Positions 9,951 to 20,115 of a stretch of DNA of 64,000 nt are shown here, piece by piece; within the stretch, counting starts at the first letter, position 1; each line of letters begins with the position of its first letter. Position numbers and translations under genes: made by a program. This DNA comes from Hermatobates lingyangjiaoensis (Eukaryota; Arthropoda; Insecta; Hemiptera; Hermatobatidae). The notes beneath the pieces are model-generated. The model ran no database searches, was not told the DNA's origin, and worked only from the letters and a program-made list of their open reading frames with translations. Location of the stretch: the NCBI GenBank assembly GCA_026182355.1, contig JAPFBL010000102.1:566501-630500 (forward strand), given 5' to 3'.

Positions 9951-10175
9951 CTAGAAATTTCAAAAGAACACACAGAAAAGAAATCACTGAACTCACTACA
10001 ATATTTCAATGTCCTCGTCGTCAGGAATAGATGTGAATCGCTCCAAAGCCTGATAGCGACACTCGTTATCAGCCATTGGAGCGTTCACATCTATTCCTAA
10101 CGACGAGGACATCGAAATATAGTATAGTAGTGAGTTCAGTGATTTCTTTTCTGTGTGTTCTTTTGAAATTTTTAG
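9951..10175. mobile_element. Palindromic HHR-type element
   Basis: Long inverted arms start CTAGAAATTTCAAAAG and end with the complement at 10175, with a central GCTCCAAAG/CATTGGAGC pairing. Minus-strand core about 9998-10023 (CTGACGA, extra C, GAAA present, stem II weak). Plus-strand core about 10093-10115 has lost its first box (TAACGACGA). A half copy lies at about 19560-19670. TA tract follows at 10178-10210. Confidence 0.65.
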
Positions 10176-10210
10176 TTTATATATATATATATATATATAC
10201 ATATATATAC

Positions 10211-10260
10211 GAAGACCGCTTGTTACGGTTGAAAAATCTTAGTCTTGTTTTCTCATTTCT
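10211..10260 (+). mobile_element. Truncated family E arm
   Basis: Starts inside the stem (CGAAGACCGCTTGTTACGGTTG) and continues AAAAATCTTAGTCTTGTTTTC, matching the right arm at 45102-45160. It is cut at a TA tract. Confidence 0.6.
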
Positions 10261-10289
10261 AAGAGAGAAATATATATATGTTATATATA

Positions 10290-10580
10290 ACAGATATAGA
10301 CAAAGAAGCATAGAGAAATTCCAAATACTCACTTGCAATCTCTAATTTTCGGTTTGAACCGTATTCGAAGAAGATAAGACAGGGAAACCAAGCGCACTGA
10401 TACAGAGACGGTTAGTCTTTAAACTAACGTTAGACGGTTAGACCAACCACCGGTCTCCAACCATTTCTGTACCATTTCTCCAACCGTTTCCTCTCTTATA
10501 TCCCCTGAAAACAGTTCAAACCAAAAATTAAAGACTGAAAATCTGTGTTTTTAATTTCTCTATGTTTCTTTCCCTACATT
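10290..10580. mobile_element. Inverted pair of PLE-type arms
   Basis: Left part (minus) and right part (plus) share complementary AGAGAAATT, TCTAATTTTCGGTTTGAAC and related blocks. The right arm has CCTGAAAACAG...GTTCAAACC then AAAAATT, a decayed HHR. The middle (10400-10500) holds short repeats of GGTTAGAC/CCAACC. Confidence 0.45.
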
Positions 10581-11240
10581 GAATTTTATTTTCTCCGTTT
10601 CGCATTGTATTTTCATTAAAAATCTGTATATATATAGTTATACTATAGAATTAACAATTAACAAGCTTTCAACCATACGTTAGTCATCTTCAGGTTGAAT
10701 TTAATTAACTAAACTATAGTACGTTAATAAACTAGTCTTTAATAACTAGACATAAGAAGTACAATAAAAGTATATCATTAACCAAGCAATGAGAGAAAGC
10801 GAAAACCAAAAGGTAGGTTCTAGCAAGGTTGCAATATCGTTGAGATTGGAGCCTCACTTCTTGCAAAAGTGAGTCTTTTGTTATGTTTCAGTCTGTGTGT
10901 CACTGTTTATTTCAAGTGTTATCTGTCCTGTCGGACCGTTTTTCGTTTATTTCGTTTAAAATTGTTATTTCTATATTTCTACATGTTTCGGTCAACATTG
11001 ACCGAAACTTTATTTTAGATATTGTTTAGATTTGTTTTATGTGTTATGTATGCAATGAAACTACCTTTATAAAAATATCCTTGAGAATGCTCGATGTTGA
11101 CTGAAATATGTTGGAATATAGAAATAAAATTTTTGGAGAACTGATATATCTTGTTCTGAACTTTTTGAAGTCAGAGGTGAGAAGATTGGAAAAATTGATC
11201 CGAAAAAGTGTTAAATTAGAAATAGACATGGGTTTCAATA
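10581..11240. other. Decayed arm and unrecognised DNA
   Basis: About 10664-10700 on the minus strand has CTGAAGA, extra T, a weak GACT/GGTT stem and GAAAGC, a decayed HHR. The rest shows nothing I recognise. Confidence 0.35.
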
Positions 11241-11242
11241 GA

Positions 11243-11245
<3 letters not shown>

Positions 11246-11278
<33 letters not shown>
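11246..11278. repeat. (TA)n microsatellite
   Basis: Pure TA tract abutting the left arm of the palindrome that follows. Confidence 0.95.
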
Positions 11279-11284
<6 letters not shown>

Positions 11285-11336
11285 AATTAAAAACGAAGAA
11301 ACACACAGAAAGACACAGACATAACTCACATCGATA

Positions 11337-11358
11337 TTTCGACCATCGTCGTCATCAG
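11337..11358 (-). ncRNA. Hammerhead ribozyme core candidate, family B left arm
   Basis: Minus strand: CTGATGA, extra C, GAC/GTC stem closing GATG, GAAA, TATCGATG. The ATCGAT after GAAA is self-complementary, which would allow stem III to pair between two molecules. Confidence 0.6.
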
Positions 11359-11411
11359 GAGGTGGGAAGAGCGAAGAGCGAAGAGTCTCGCAGGAAGGCA
11401 GGGCGGCGACT

Positions 11412-11433
11412 CTGATGACGACGATGGTCGAAA
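11412..11433 (+). ncRNA. Hammerhead ribozyme core candidate, family B right arm
   Basis: Same core as the left arm but on the plus strand: CTGATGA 11412-11418, extra C, GAC/GTC, GAAA 11430-11433. Confidence 0.6.
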
Positions 11434-11540
11434 TATCGATGTGAGTTATGTCTGTGTCTTTCTGTGTGTTTCCTTCGTTTTGAATTTATTTTATTTAAAA
11501 AAGTCCGCTGGACCTTATATAATATATATTATATAATTAT

Positions 11541-11593
<53 letters not shown>

Positions 11594-11765
11594 GGTTGTT
11601 TCATGACCAAATGACTTCATTGTTTTTCTTGTGTTGAGTGGATGAGGGGTGGGGGGTTGTTCTGGAAGTAGTAGGTTTCCGGCCCTAATGAAAGCCACGT
11701 CCTTTGGCCTACTCTTCTATACAGTCACCTCTATCAGCATGACGAATATTATAATGGCTTGCTGT

Positions 11766-12020
11766 TATTCACTAATAGTGAATAACACTTATTCACTATT
11801 ATTTCATTAATAGTTTATCACTATTATTATTATAATTATTATATATAATAATAATAGTATATATAATTCACTATTATTATATTAATATTCACTATTAATA
11901 ACTTCACTATTATTATATTAATTTCATTAATAGTGTATTAACTTAGTATATTACTTCACTAAGTATGTGAAATCTAATTCACTTATTAGACTATTCACTA
12001 TCTTCACTTATTAGTGAAGG
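11766..12020. repeat. TTCACTATTAT-rich low-complexity block
   Basis: Many variants of the words TTCACTATTA and ATTAATAGTG on both strands, including a 17-bp palindrome ATTCACTAATAGTGAAT near 11768. Looks like a decayed short-unit array. Confidence 0.65.
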
Positions 12021-13560
12021 TTCTTGCAAACATGTTTCCAAAAATTTTATGCCAATTCCATACTTGGTTACCTTTTTTGAGAGTTTCTTTAATGTCCTCC
12101 TACAGGCACTTCTCAGTTCCTCGGGGAATAAAAAGATCAACTGGCCCAAACTTTTCTTTTCATAACTACACATTCTAACACTAATTATATCTAACACTAT
12201 TTAAGAACTAACTAAATATTTTTTTCAATAAAACAACGACATGTTTCGGTCTCGTAGACCATCATCATGCTATATATATATATATTTATATAGCCATCAA
12301 GAAAAATCAAATTACAAAACTGAAATAAATAGAAAACAGAAATGAACAAAGTATTATTTGGAAGTCGATATTTGGAACTGATGTTCTAAATATCGATCTT
12401 AGCAAGTGTTTTGAGTTTTCAATGTAACATCTGAAGGAAAATTGCTGTTACAAGTTTGGAACTGGTTAAGGATTCACAAATGTAATTAGCCTTCGATTCT
12501 GTCGATGGCAGTGTGAGTGGTATTATCCTAACGAGTATTTAGCCTCTTACTATTGCATGATTTCCATTATTGGTCGTTATCACCTTCAAAGTTATTGAAT
12601 ACATTATTACTCTAGTACCCTGCCATCGTACCTCGTGTGTTTGACTTATTGCCATAGTTCTTTCACATCACATTTGTGATCAATAATCTAATGTCAAATG
12701 TATTTTATATATTTGAAACAGAACATAGTTTGATCTATTTATTTTACATAGAAATTAATTATAAATAGATGCATGCTTGTGTGTCAACTTTATCCAGAAA
12801 AGTAAAAAATACACTACACATAACTTTTACCTTTGGACATTTACTTTTGTTGACCTTCTCTTTAATTTCTTCGCAACAAACTGTAGTTCTGAAATCGATT
12901 ATACCAAATCTTTGTTCTACTCTGTATTGTTAATTGTTTAATATCTATATATTTTTTAAAAAAGATATTTGTTACTCTTTGTTTATTTGTTTGTAAGTAT
13001 AAACATTGTAACGTTGGTGTGTAGATTAGTTCAGTTTCTACATGAACCATGAATAGAATAAGTTACAGTAAAACTGTCATTATAATATTTCTATCCCCTG
13101 AATGGTTGTTGTCATCCAATTTAAAAATAAATAGTAAATTATTATATTTATTTCGCTCTTATTCTTACTAAGGACTTATCAGGAAAGAGTATAAACCAAA
13201 AGTTGTAATACTTCTCATTTTGTTTAGATTTATTTATATATATATTACATTTTTGTGCTTTATCTATTATTGTTGCTTAAAATTTTTGTTCTCCTTCACA
13301 CTGTTATCTCTTTTACTTTTAAATTATTACTTTATTTTTCTTTATTTAGTAAGCGTTCTATCTCAGGAGTGCCCTTGTACCTGAATAACAGCTTTACTCA
13401 AATACCCACATAAATTTGCTTGCTCGTCTTAAAATAATTCTGTGGTTACATCTACTTTGCTGATTCTTTTTGGAGCTGGATTACTTTTAAGAATATTGGT
13501 ATTAAGATGTTTTTTTTTATTTTGTTCTGTGAAATTTGTCAGTTGTTTTGTGTGGTATAA
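12021..13560. other. One decayed HHR arm, otherwise nothing
   Basis: About 12235-12275, minus strand: ATGATGA in place of CTGATGA, extra T, strong stem GGTC/GACC, GAAACATGTC. It is the same family as the intact core at 44703-44728. A short TA tract is at 12269-12284. No gene is seen through 13560. Confidence 0.5.
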
Positions 13561-13563
13561 AGG

Positions 13564-13930
13564 AACAAGAGAGAGATACATAGATTGGTAAAGAGTGAGA
13601 GAATGATGATAAAGAGAGAGTGAAGGATTGAGAAGAGAGTTAGTATGGAGAGGGAGTGAGTGAGAGTGGGAGGAGAATACGAGGAAGAGAGAGATACATA
13701 GATTGGTAAAGGGTGAGAGAATGAAGATAAAGAGACAGTGAGGGATTGAGAAGAGAGTTAGTATGGAGAGGGAGTGAGTGAGAGTGGGAGGAGAGTACGA
13801 GGAAGAGAGAGATACATAGATTGGTAAAGGGTGAGAGAATGAAGATAAAGAGACAGTGAGGGATTGAGAAGAGAGTTAGTATGGAGAGGGAGTGAGTGAA
13901 AGTGGGAGGTGAGTACGAGGAAGAGGGAGA
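13564..13930. repeat. 118-bp purine-rich tandem repeat, three copies
   Basis: The word GATACATAGATTGG recurs at 13575, 13693 and 13811, a constant 118-bp step. Units are GA-rich and nearly identical. The third grades into simple GA repeats. Confidence 0.9.
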
Positions 13931-14835
13931 GAGCGAGTGAGAAAAGAGGGAATACGTATATTTCAGTAAATATATGGAGTTATTGAATTTCAGCAGTATT
14001 AACTCAACTTTAATGAGTCAGGTATAAACCAAAGTGGCAAATATTTACATTTCTTTATTAAATTTCTTCCTGAAAGTATCTAAAATGTATCGAAACTCTT
14101 ATATAAAACTGATGACAGGGCAAGTGGTTTAACTATGTTCAAGAATGTCTTTCTTATGACTAATAGCTTCCGTCAAACAGTGTGCCAAAAGTATGGAGTA
14201 ACGTCGATTGCCATCTAAAAGTGCCCTTGCGTGATGAAAACGATCGACTCAAGGTCTGGTAACAACGGGCCGCCTGTTTGCTTGCGGCTGCTGAACAATG
14301 CAAACTCAATAGAGTTTTTTTTTCCTTACTTTGAACTCAAGTTTTTTCTTGTATCAGTGTGACATTTTCAAGACCTTACAATTGAAGTAATCAATGTCAC
14401 ATGCTTGTACTGACGTTATAATGATAATATATCTAAATGCTTATTTGACCTACATTCGAAGCAATATTAGACTTCATCTGTATACTTATAAAACTCTGAC
14501 GACCAATCTTGTTTGTTTTGTTTGCCACCGTGCATTGTCTGAGCTGAATAAATCATAAAAATATGAAAAGAACTTTTGGGAATCGAGCCCAGGACATTTA
14601 CATTAGAGGTCCAAGACGCTATGCTCTGGACCAAAGAGACCTGCGAACAATGGGCTTCCAAAACCAGATATAAAAACGTCATGATTGTATAAGTCAACTA
14701 AAGATGAAACATTAGATGTTAACACACCAGTAAAACTTGCAATACCTGTTTATGTAGAATCATTAAGTAAATATTAAAGAAAAAAGTGAGTAATATATCA
14801 CTTTGAAAGTAATATATTTGATAATAAAATCTTTC
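13931..14835. other. No recognised feature
   Basis: Unique-looking AT-rich DNA. The minus-strand ORF at 14467-14697 (76 codons) has a Cys/Ser-rich middle but no recognisable domain. Confidence 0.5.
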
Positions 14836-14839
14836 AATA

Positions 14840-15779
14840 TACGAGGGTCGTCCAGAAAATAAGTTCCGTTTTGGTCTGAAGGGCGGTAGGAGTGGTTTTT
14901 GCCAAACCCGGCAACACCGCTCGAAAGAGGAGAGGTGGGGGAATAGAATGAGAGGTGGGGGACCTCAGTCGGTCAATTACCAACGTCAGGGCAGGTAGTT
15001 GAAATGGAGCCCTCCATGTCACGTCCCGCCACCTCGATCCCGTTCCCTCTCGAGTTGTTTTGCGCGGAGTGATTCAATTTCTTTATGCACAGGGTTTCAA
15101 ATCAGTTCAAATTCACGAACAGCTCATTTCTGTTATGGAGAAGGTGTAATGAGTGAATCAATGGTGAGGAGATGGGTACGTGAATTTAAGGCGGGAAGAC
15201 ATTCAGCTCTCTAGGACCCACCGGGCGGAAACTTTCCGAAAGTCAAGTTTTTCCGAGACGATCTCATGGATGAGGGATCGTGAGATGTCTGGGAAACTCA
15301 GGTGGAGTTCATCCAGGGTTGAACGACGATCTTTGCGAATTGCATTGTCGATTTCTGCGACAATTTCGTCCGTCACAACTGAGGGTCTGCCTCTCCCACT
15401 TTCATCCTCAAGTGAATGTCTTCCCGCCTTAAATTCACGTACCCATCTCCTCACCATTGATTCACTCATTACACCTTCTCCATAAACAGAAATGAGCTGT
15501 TCGTGAATTTGAACTGATTTGAAACCCTGTGCATAAAGAAATTGAATCACTCCGCGCAAAACAACTCGAGAGGGAACGGGATCGAGGTGGCGGGACGTGA
15601 CATGGAGGGCTCCATTTCAACTACCTGCCCTGACGTTGGTAATTGACCGACTGAGGTCCCCCACCTCTCATTCTATTCCCCCACCTCTCCTCTTTCGAGC
15701 GGTGTTGCCGGATTTGGCAAAAACCACTCCTACCGCCCTACAGACCAAAACGGAACTTATTTTCTGGACGACCCTCGTA
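14840..15779. mobile_element. Fold-back mariner element with two inverted 5' ends
   Basis: Both ends carry the same terminal sequence (ACGAGGGTCGTCCAGAAAAT from 14841) in inverted orientation, each beside TA as expected for mariner. The outer 366 bp on the left (14840-15205) is the reverse complement of 15413-15779, with only about three differences noticed, including a one-base deletion in the left arm. The 207 bp between belongs to the right-hand copy. The unit is thus a 5' end plus partial transposase joined to a second inverted 5' end. High arm identity implies recent formation or gene conversion. Confidence 0.85.
15203..15559 (-). pseudogene. Mariner transposase N-terminal fragment
   Basis: Minus-strand frame of about 118 residues. 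The first part has a helix-turn-helix (VQIHEQL...GVMSESMVRRWVREFK), followed by a GRGRPS linker and a second helical segment (RRSTLDELHL...ISRSLIHEIV). These are the paired DNA-binding motifs of mariner transposases, which bind the terminal repeats. The catalytic acidic triad lies downstream in intact enzymes and is missing here: the frame ends at the join to the inverted arm. No ATG opens this frame. An ATG about 55 bases upstream is in another frame, so a frameshift near the start is likely. Confidence 0.85.
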
Positions 15780-15784
15780 TATCA

Positions 15785-17440
15785 GGTAAAATGAATGATA
15801 TAGATAGAAAATTTATTTCTGTTATATAATAAACCTAACAAATTATTGTCTATGAAAGATCTTTGTCCCAATTTTGGAAATCTTATTGCTGTTTAGACGA
15901 TGATTTTGTTTATTTCACGTACTTACTTTTAATTTTTGTTATATATGTAAGAAATTTTATTTATCAGGCATCGGTCAGTTTTCCAGTTTCAAATCCAACA
16001 TTCAAAGTTAACGTTTTGATTCGAAATTCGTATTTGGAACTTTCGTATTAAATAAAACATATGAAATTTTTTATTTCTAAATATTTTTTTAGTTTTTCTA
16101 AATGCATTTGCTGAGCATATATCTTGAACCATATGAATAATGCTATATCAAAAACTTAGGCCATATAAGAATCTTTGTTTTCATGACTTACTAACAAGAA
16201 ACATCAATAACAGTTATTCCTGTCAATCATATTCACTGAATGTATTTTATTAATTTTTGCTATAATTTCTTAATACTGAGTGACACAAGTAGTCACGGGT
16301 CGTCTAGTATTGTTATAAAAATTCGTCATATTTCTTGAATCTGTGCTGTAACTATCCTATAGGTTTTTCACGTTGTACATCATCAAGTGGGACTGATAGT
16401 TACCAAACTATCATGGGTATAATTATCTATTAAACAAGTTGTGCAAATATAAACTAATACCTGTTTAATACGATGCTTCCAAGCTTCCTGACAATTACCA
16501 GTCTCACTTGAAGATGCACACCGTAGAAAACCGGCCCTAGCTCCTGCACGAATTAAGGAGATAAGACAGATTTTTATAATAATATATTTACCAACCTCTT
16601 TAGTCTCAAAAATTAGCATTTACAATATTAAACTGATCAAAATATTAGAAACTTTAAAAATACGAATATTTTTATAAATTATTTATAAGACAGTCATTAT
16701 ATATATTTTTACTTTTTACAATTATAAATATTGAGAACTATTTGGATCAGGTACTGGTAATCATTTTTAATTTATAGCACAAACAAAATATTTCTTGGAT
16801 GGCAAAGTCCAATTTTTTTTTTCAAAAATAAACTTAAATTAGGATTTATTATTAAAATATATTACCTTTCAGAAATATATTTTATGAACATAATTATTTC
16901 ATGAAGGTTGGTTGTTGGAACTGCACATTAGGATAAGTGGACTTGTTTATCCAAGCTCTTTTGCATGGAATGTTGTTTTCATCAATGTAGATATTTTGGA
17001 CGTTGTTCATCTTTAACCGATTCAATTGACAAGGCAACATCATAATTTATATAAAATATAAATCCCAAAGTTGGTGAATTATTGATATTCAATTCCTTCA
17101 TCATTAATTCATTATGAGGGAAGTATAATAATACGGAATTTGATGATATAGCATCACATTCTTGTAAGTTTGATGACTACTCAAGAATGGATGATGATGA
17201 TGTTTCAGTGTAACTTTTCTGTAAACTCATTTTCATAATAATCATCATATAGCTGAGCTCTTTCGAAATTGCATGCAAAGGGGATATACAATAACACTGC
17301 TTAAGGTACCCAGTACCATTAGTATGTCCTTAAAACTAATTGTTCATATGTGTATCATTAACTGAAATAGTAAGATAGGTGAACATTGTAGGGTAAAAAT
17401 CTAATGAAATGGTCTCCACATATAAAAATTTAATGATATA
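15785..17440. other. No recognised feature
   Basis: AT-rich DNA with ORFs of at most 78 codons (16383-16619, minus) that I cannot assign. No repeats with second copies noticed. Confidence 0.5.
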
Positions 17441-17449
17441 AACAACGCG

Positions 17450-17476
17450 TTTCGAACACGTAGTGTTCTTCCTTAG
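17450..17476 (-). ncRNA. Hammerhead-like core, strong stem II
   Basis: Minus strand: CTAAGGA (G5 changed to A), extra A, six-pair stem GAACAC/GTGTTC closing TAC, GAAACGCGTTG. Stem and 3' half match the core at 59129-59156, including GAAACGCGTTG. The loss of G5 should inactivate it. Confidence 0.5.
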
Positions 17477-17485
17477 GCATTAACT

Positions 17486-17509
17486 AAAAAAAAAAAAAAA
17501 AAAAAAAAT
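17486..17509. repeat. Poly-A run
   Basis: About 24 consecutive A residues beside the HHR-like arm. Confidence 0.95.
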
Positions 17510-17559
17510 ACAATGACATCAGAGAGTTATCTATAGTACGAAGTAAATAAGTACAAAAA

Positions 17560-17717
17560 TTAGTATAAAATAAAATAAGGCGGAAAGTACGAACCTAAGG
17601 ATGAGTGCCTCTGAATAAGACTGACTGGAAATGGAATGGACATGGGTGGGGGTCAGTCTTATTCAGAGGCACTCATCCTTAGGTTCGTACTTTCCGCCTT
17701 ATTTTATTTTATATTAA
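17560..17717. repeat. Inverted repeat, 66-bp arms
   Basis: Arms 17560-17625 and 17652-17717 are reverse complements with one mismatch noticed near the outer end, around a 26-bp loop (17626-17651). It lies 80 bp from the HHR-like core at 17450-17476 and contains CCTAAGGATGAG, an echo of that core's first box. It may be part of the same element. Confidence 0.8.
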
Positions 17718-19125
17718 TTACATATTATTATTAATTACATTAGAATAGGTGAAGATGTTTAAAAAAAAAACTATTTATTATTCTAGTTATGAAAGGTTTA
17801 GTAAACGAATAGATAAAACTTGAAACTTTCGCAGTTTGCTAAAATGGTAAAATGCAATGCCCTGATAGTTCTCATACCCTTCATTCTTCAGTATTGTCTT
17901 CTTCGTACTTTGCACATAGCCATCTTGCTGGTTAGTCACTAAAGTCCTTTAATTTTTCCATCTTCAAAGACATTAGTTGTAACCCTTTAAAACTTTGTTT
18001 GTGTTATGAATACCTCATGGCATAGTTGCTTTAATAAATTATTCAAACATGCCATTGCCTATATAACTATTAAACAAATATTTGACAAATTTATTGTGCA
18101 CGAATAAAATGCCCATTTCTATATAATATCAACTCCATAGTTTATTTTACAAATTGGGAACAGATAAAGTGATCATAAAATTTCACATATTATTTCAGAA
18201 CATTTATGTTAATTTAATCAAATCAATTAATATATTTTCAAAAAATAACAATTATAAATCGAAGATATATATTTACTGGTATCATCAAATTTGTGCCTAA
18301 ATGATGGACATCATTATTAATATAATTCATTTTATTTATAACACTAATATTTTGAGAACTGTGCAAATCTACATTAAATTATATTAATAAATCGTTGTTT
18401 ATCAATTATAATATTTCTATTTGAGTTATTTAATTTACTGTAGTTTAGGTTATCAAAAACTTATAACAGTTTGATGTTATCTTAGAGGTGACTGGCATGT
18501 CCCTGAAGCACCCAATATATTCAAATTGATACCTATGGAGACAGAGGAAATGAGAGATAGGCAGAGAGTGAAGAAGAAATATTTATATTTGCAATAGGGG
18601 AGCTAACCGCGTCGCTACGTTTTCCTCAGGAAATCATCTCGTCAGCTTGATTCTTCTTCAACCAGATAAACCAAAAATTGGCCCTCTTCGTTTCGATTGA
18701 AGGATGGTAGAAATTGTCACCCCGTCTTTGCCTCCTTCTCTTATCTATTCTGTCAGTCCTCGAAACCAAACAGCGACATTTCTCCTCGTTTTATTTCCTG
18801 TCTTCCGGGTCGCTTAATTGTCTCGTCATTTCAATTTATGTCTCCTCAAAAGTCAAATTCTTTACTTTTTTTTTTTTTTTTCATTTCAAGAATATTAAAA
18901 TATAACTCTTTTTGACGTTCTCTTCAATCAGTTTAATGTTCGGTTGTACTCTTTTTTACATTGCAATTTGTTTTAATTAATGTCTACCTTGAACCAAATA
19001 ACAATACCCTTGAAGCTTCATTATAAACTTCAAGTATAATTAATTAATTAAGTATTAATAATAAGTGTTATATAATATATTATATACGTGTATATGTAAT
19101 AAATATTAGTAATACGTATTATATA
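17718..19125. other. No gene; one PLE-type arm fragment
   Basis: About 18590-18700 has words shared with the family C arms (CGTTTTCCTCAGGAAATC, AACCAAAAATTGGCCC). Overlapping ORFs at 18697-18915 are Ser/Phe-rich and not assignable. Confidence 0.4.
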
Positions 19126-19136
19126 TATATATAATA

Positions 19137-19250
19137 AATTCAAAACGAAGGAAACACACAGAAAAGGAGACACACAGTGTCTTTCTGCCTATTTCCTTCG
19201 TTTTGAATTTATTTTATTTAAAAAAGTCTGCTGGACCGTTTCTTTTAATT
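19137..19250. mobile_element. Family B palindrome with the HHR apex deleted
   Basis: AAATTCAAAACGAAGGAAAC and its complement face each other across only about 35 bp, and the right side continues into the family B end (GTCTGCTGGACCGTTTC). Relative to 11279-11502 the central 130 bp with both HHR cores is gone. Confidence 0.7.
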
Positions 19251-19559
19251 GTTATATATAAATATATATATATATATAAACAGCAAATCTGGGTGGTAGA
19301 TCTTCTCCTGGACTTTACCTCAATCGTTAATTGTTTCTTTAATTTATTTTAGTCCTTTTTATTTACTCAGTTTCATTTTTTATTTTTTATATTTATTTGT
19401 AGTTTTGTTTTTTACAAGTAGTTTAGAATTTTTATTTTTATTTAATTTTTTTCCTCCATTAAATCTTTATTTTCCTTCTATTTCTTTATCATCCTAGTCT
19501 CCTCTTCCTCTGAAATTTGGCTACACGGTTTGAGTGCTTCTTTTTGAACACAAGCCAGT

Positions 19560-19680
19560 CGTTATCAGCCTTTGGAGCGATTCACATCTTATCTTTCTGA
19601 TCTCTTGGTCATCGAAATATTATAGTGAGTTTCAGTGATTTCATTTCTGTGTGTTCTTTTGAAAATTCTGGTTTATTCAC
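19560..19680 (+). mobile_element. Half copy of the 9951-10175 element
   Basis: Shares CAGCC.TTGGAGCG.TTCACATCT and TGAGTTTCAGTGATTTC with the right arm of that palindrome. The HHR region has a small deletion (GATCTCTTGGTCATCGAAATA). Confidence 0.65.
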
Positions 19681-19748
19681 TATGAAGAATCGTTTCATCT
19701 AATTGGTATATATATATATTAGTGTCTTTGGTAGCAGTCCTTCTTTTA

Positions 19749-19936
19749 TACATGATTGGTTATACACGACTGAATATTGACGGTCGATGATCTTCTTTTC
19801 CAACTTTTCAAGCTTGCGAAAAATTAATTTTTCGTTGTGAGAACAACGGTTCAGGGAGTGAATTCTTCTTGCCGACGCGTATCGACTATCTGCTGCAGTC
19901 ATTTTCAATATTCAGTCGTGTATAACCAATCATGTA
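19749..19936. mobile_element. 188-bp MITE with perfect 32-bp terminal inverted repeats
   Basis: 19749-19780 and 19905-19936 are exact reverse complements (TACATGATTGGTTATACACG start). The 124-bp interior encodes no recognisable protein. The ends sit in TATA context, so the target may be TA, but the superfamily is not clear. A fold-back PLE derivative is the alternative, but no HHR core is present. Confidence 0.75.
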
Positions 19937-19949
19937 TATATGTATAAAG

Positions 19950-20115
19950 ATTTCACATAAAAACGTGAAATAAGAATCAATGATCAAATCACAATATGAG
20001 CAGAGGAAAAAAAACTAAGATCTTTCAACTCTGACGATGACCGTTTGTTACGGTTGATAGATCTTAGTTGTTTTTCTCTTTTTATATTGTGGTTTAATTG
20101 TGTTTAGGTTTATAT
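19950..20115. mobile_element. Family E HHR element, decayed
   Basis: Left: CACATAAAAACGTGAAATAA...CAATGATCAAATCAC. Right: CTCTGACGATGACCGTTTGTTACGGTTG then ATAGATCTTAGTTG. Compared with 45102-45130 the GAAA box is GATA. The left half is shortened so the palindrome is incomplete. Confidence 0.55.

Larger units (their letters stand above)
11279..11502. mobile_element. Palindromic HHR element, family B, both cores intact
   Basis: Arms are near-identical reverse complements: about 11279-11358 and 11412-11502. The apex 11359-11411 contains a GAGCGAA triplication and a GC-rich stretch. Each arm has a complete HHR core pointing outward. The right end carries the family B end sequence and TA repeats at 11520-11590. 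Confidence 0.8.

Noticed and set aside
15960..16050. HHR-like arm (CATCGGTCAGTTTTCC...AACGTTTTGATTCG)
   Set aside because: The boxes do not form CTGANGA-stem-GAAA on either strand.
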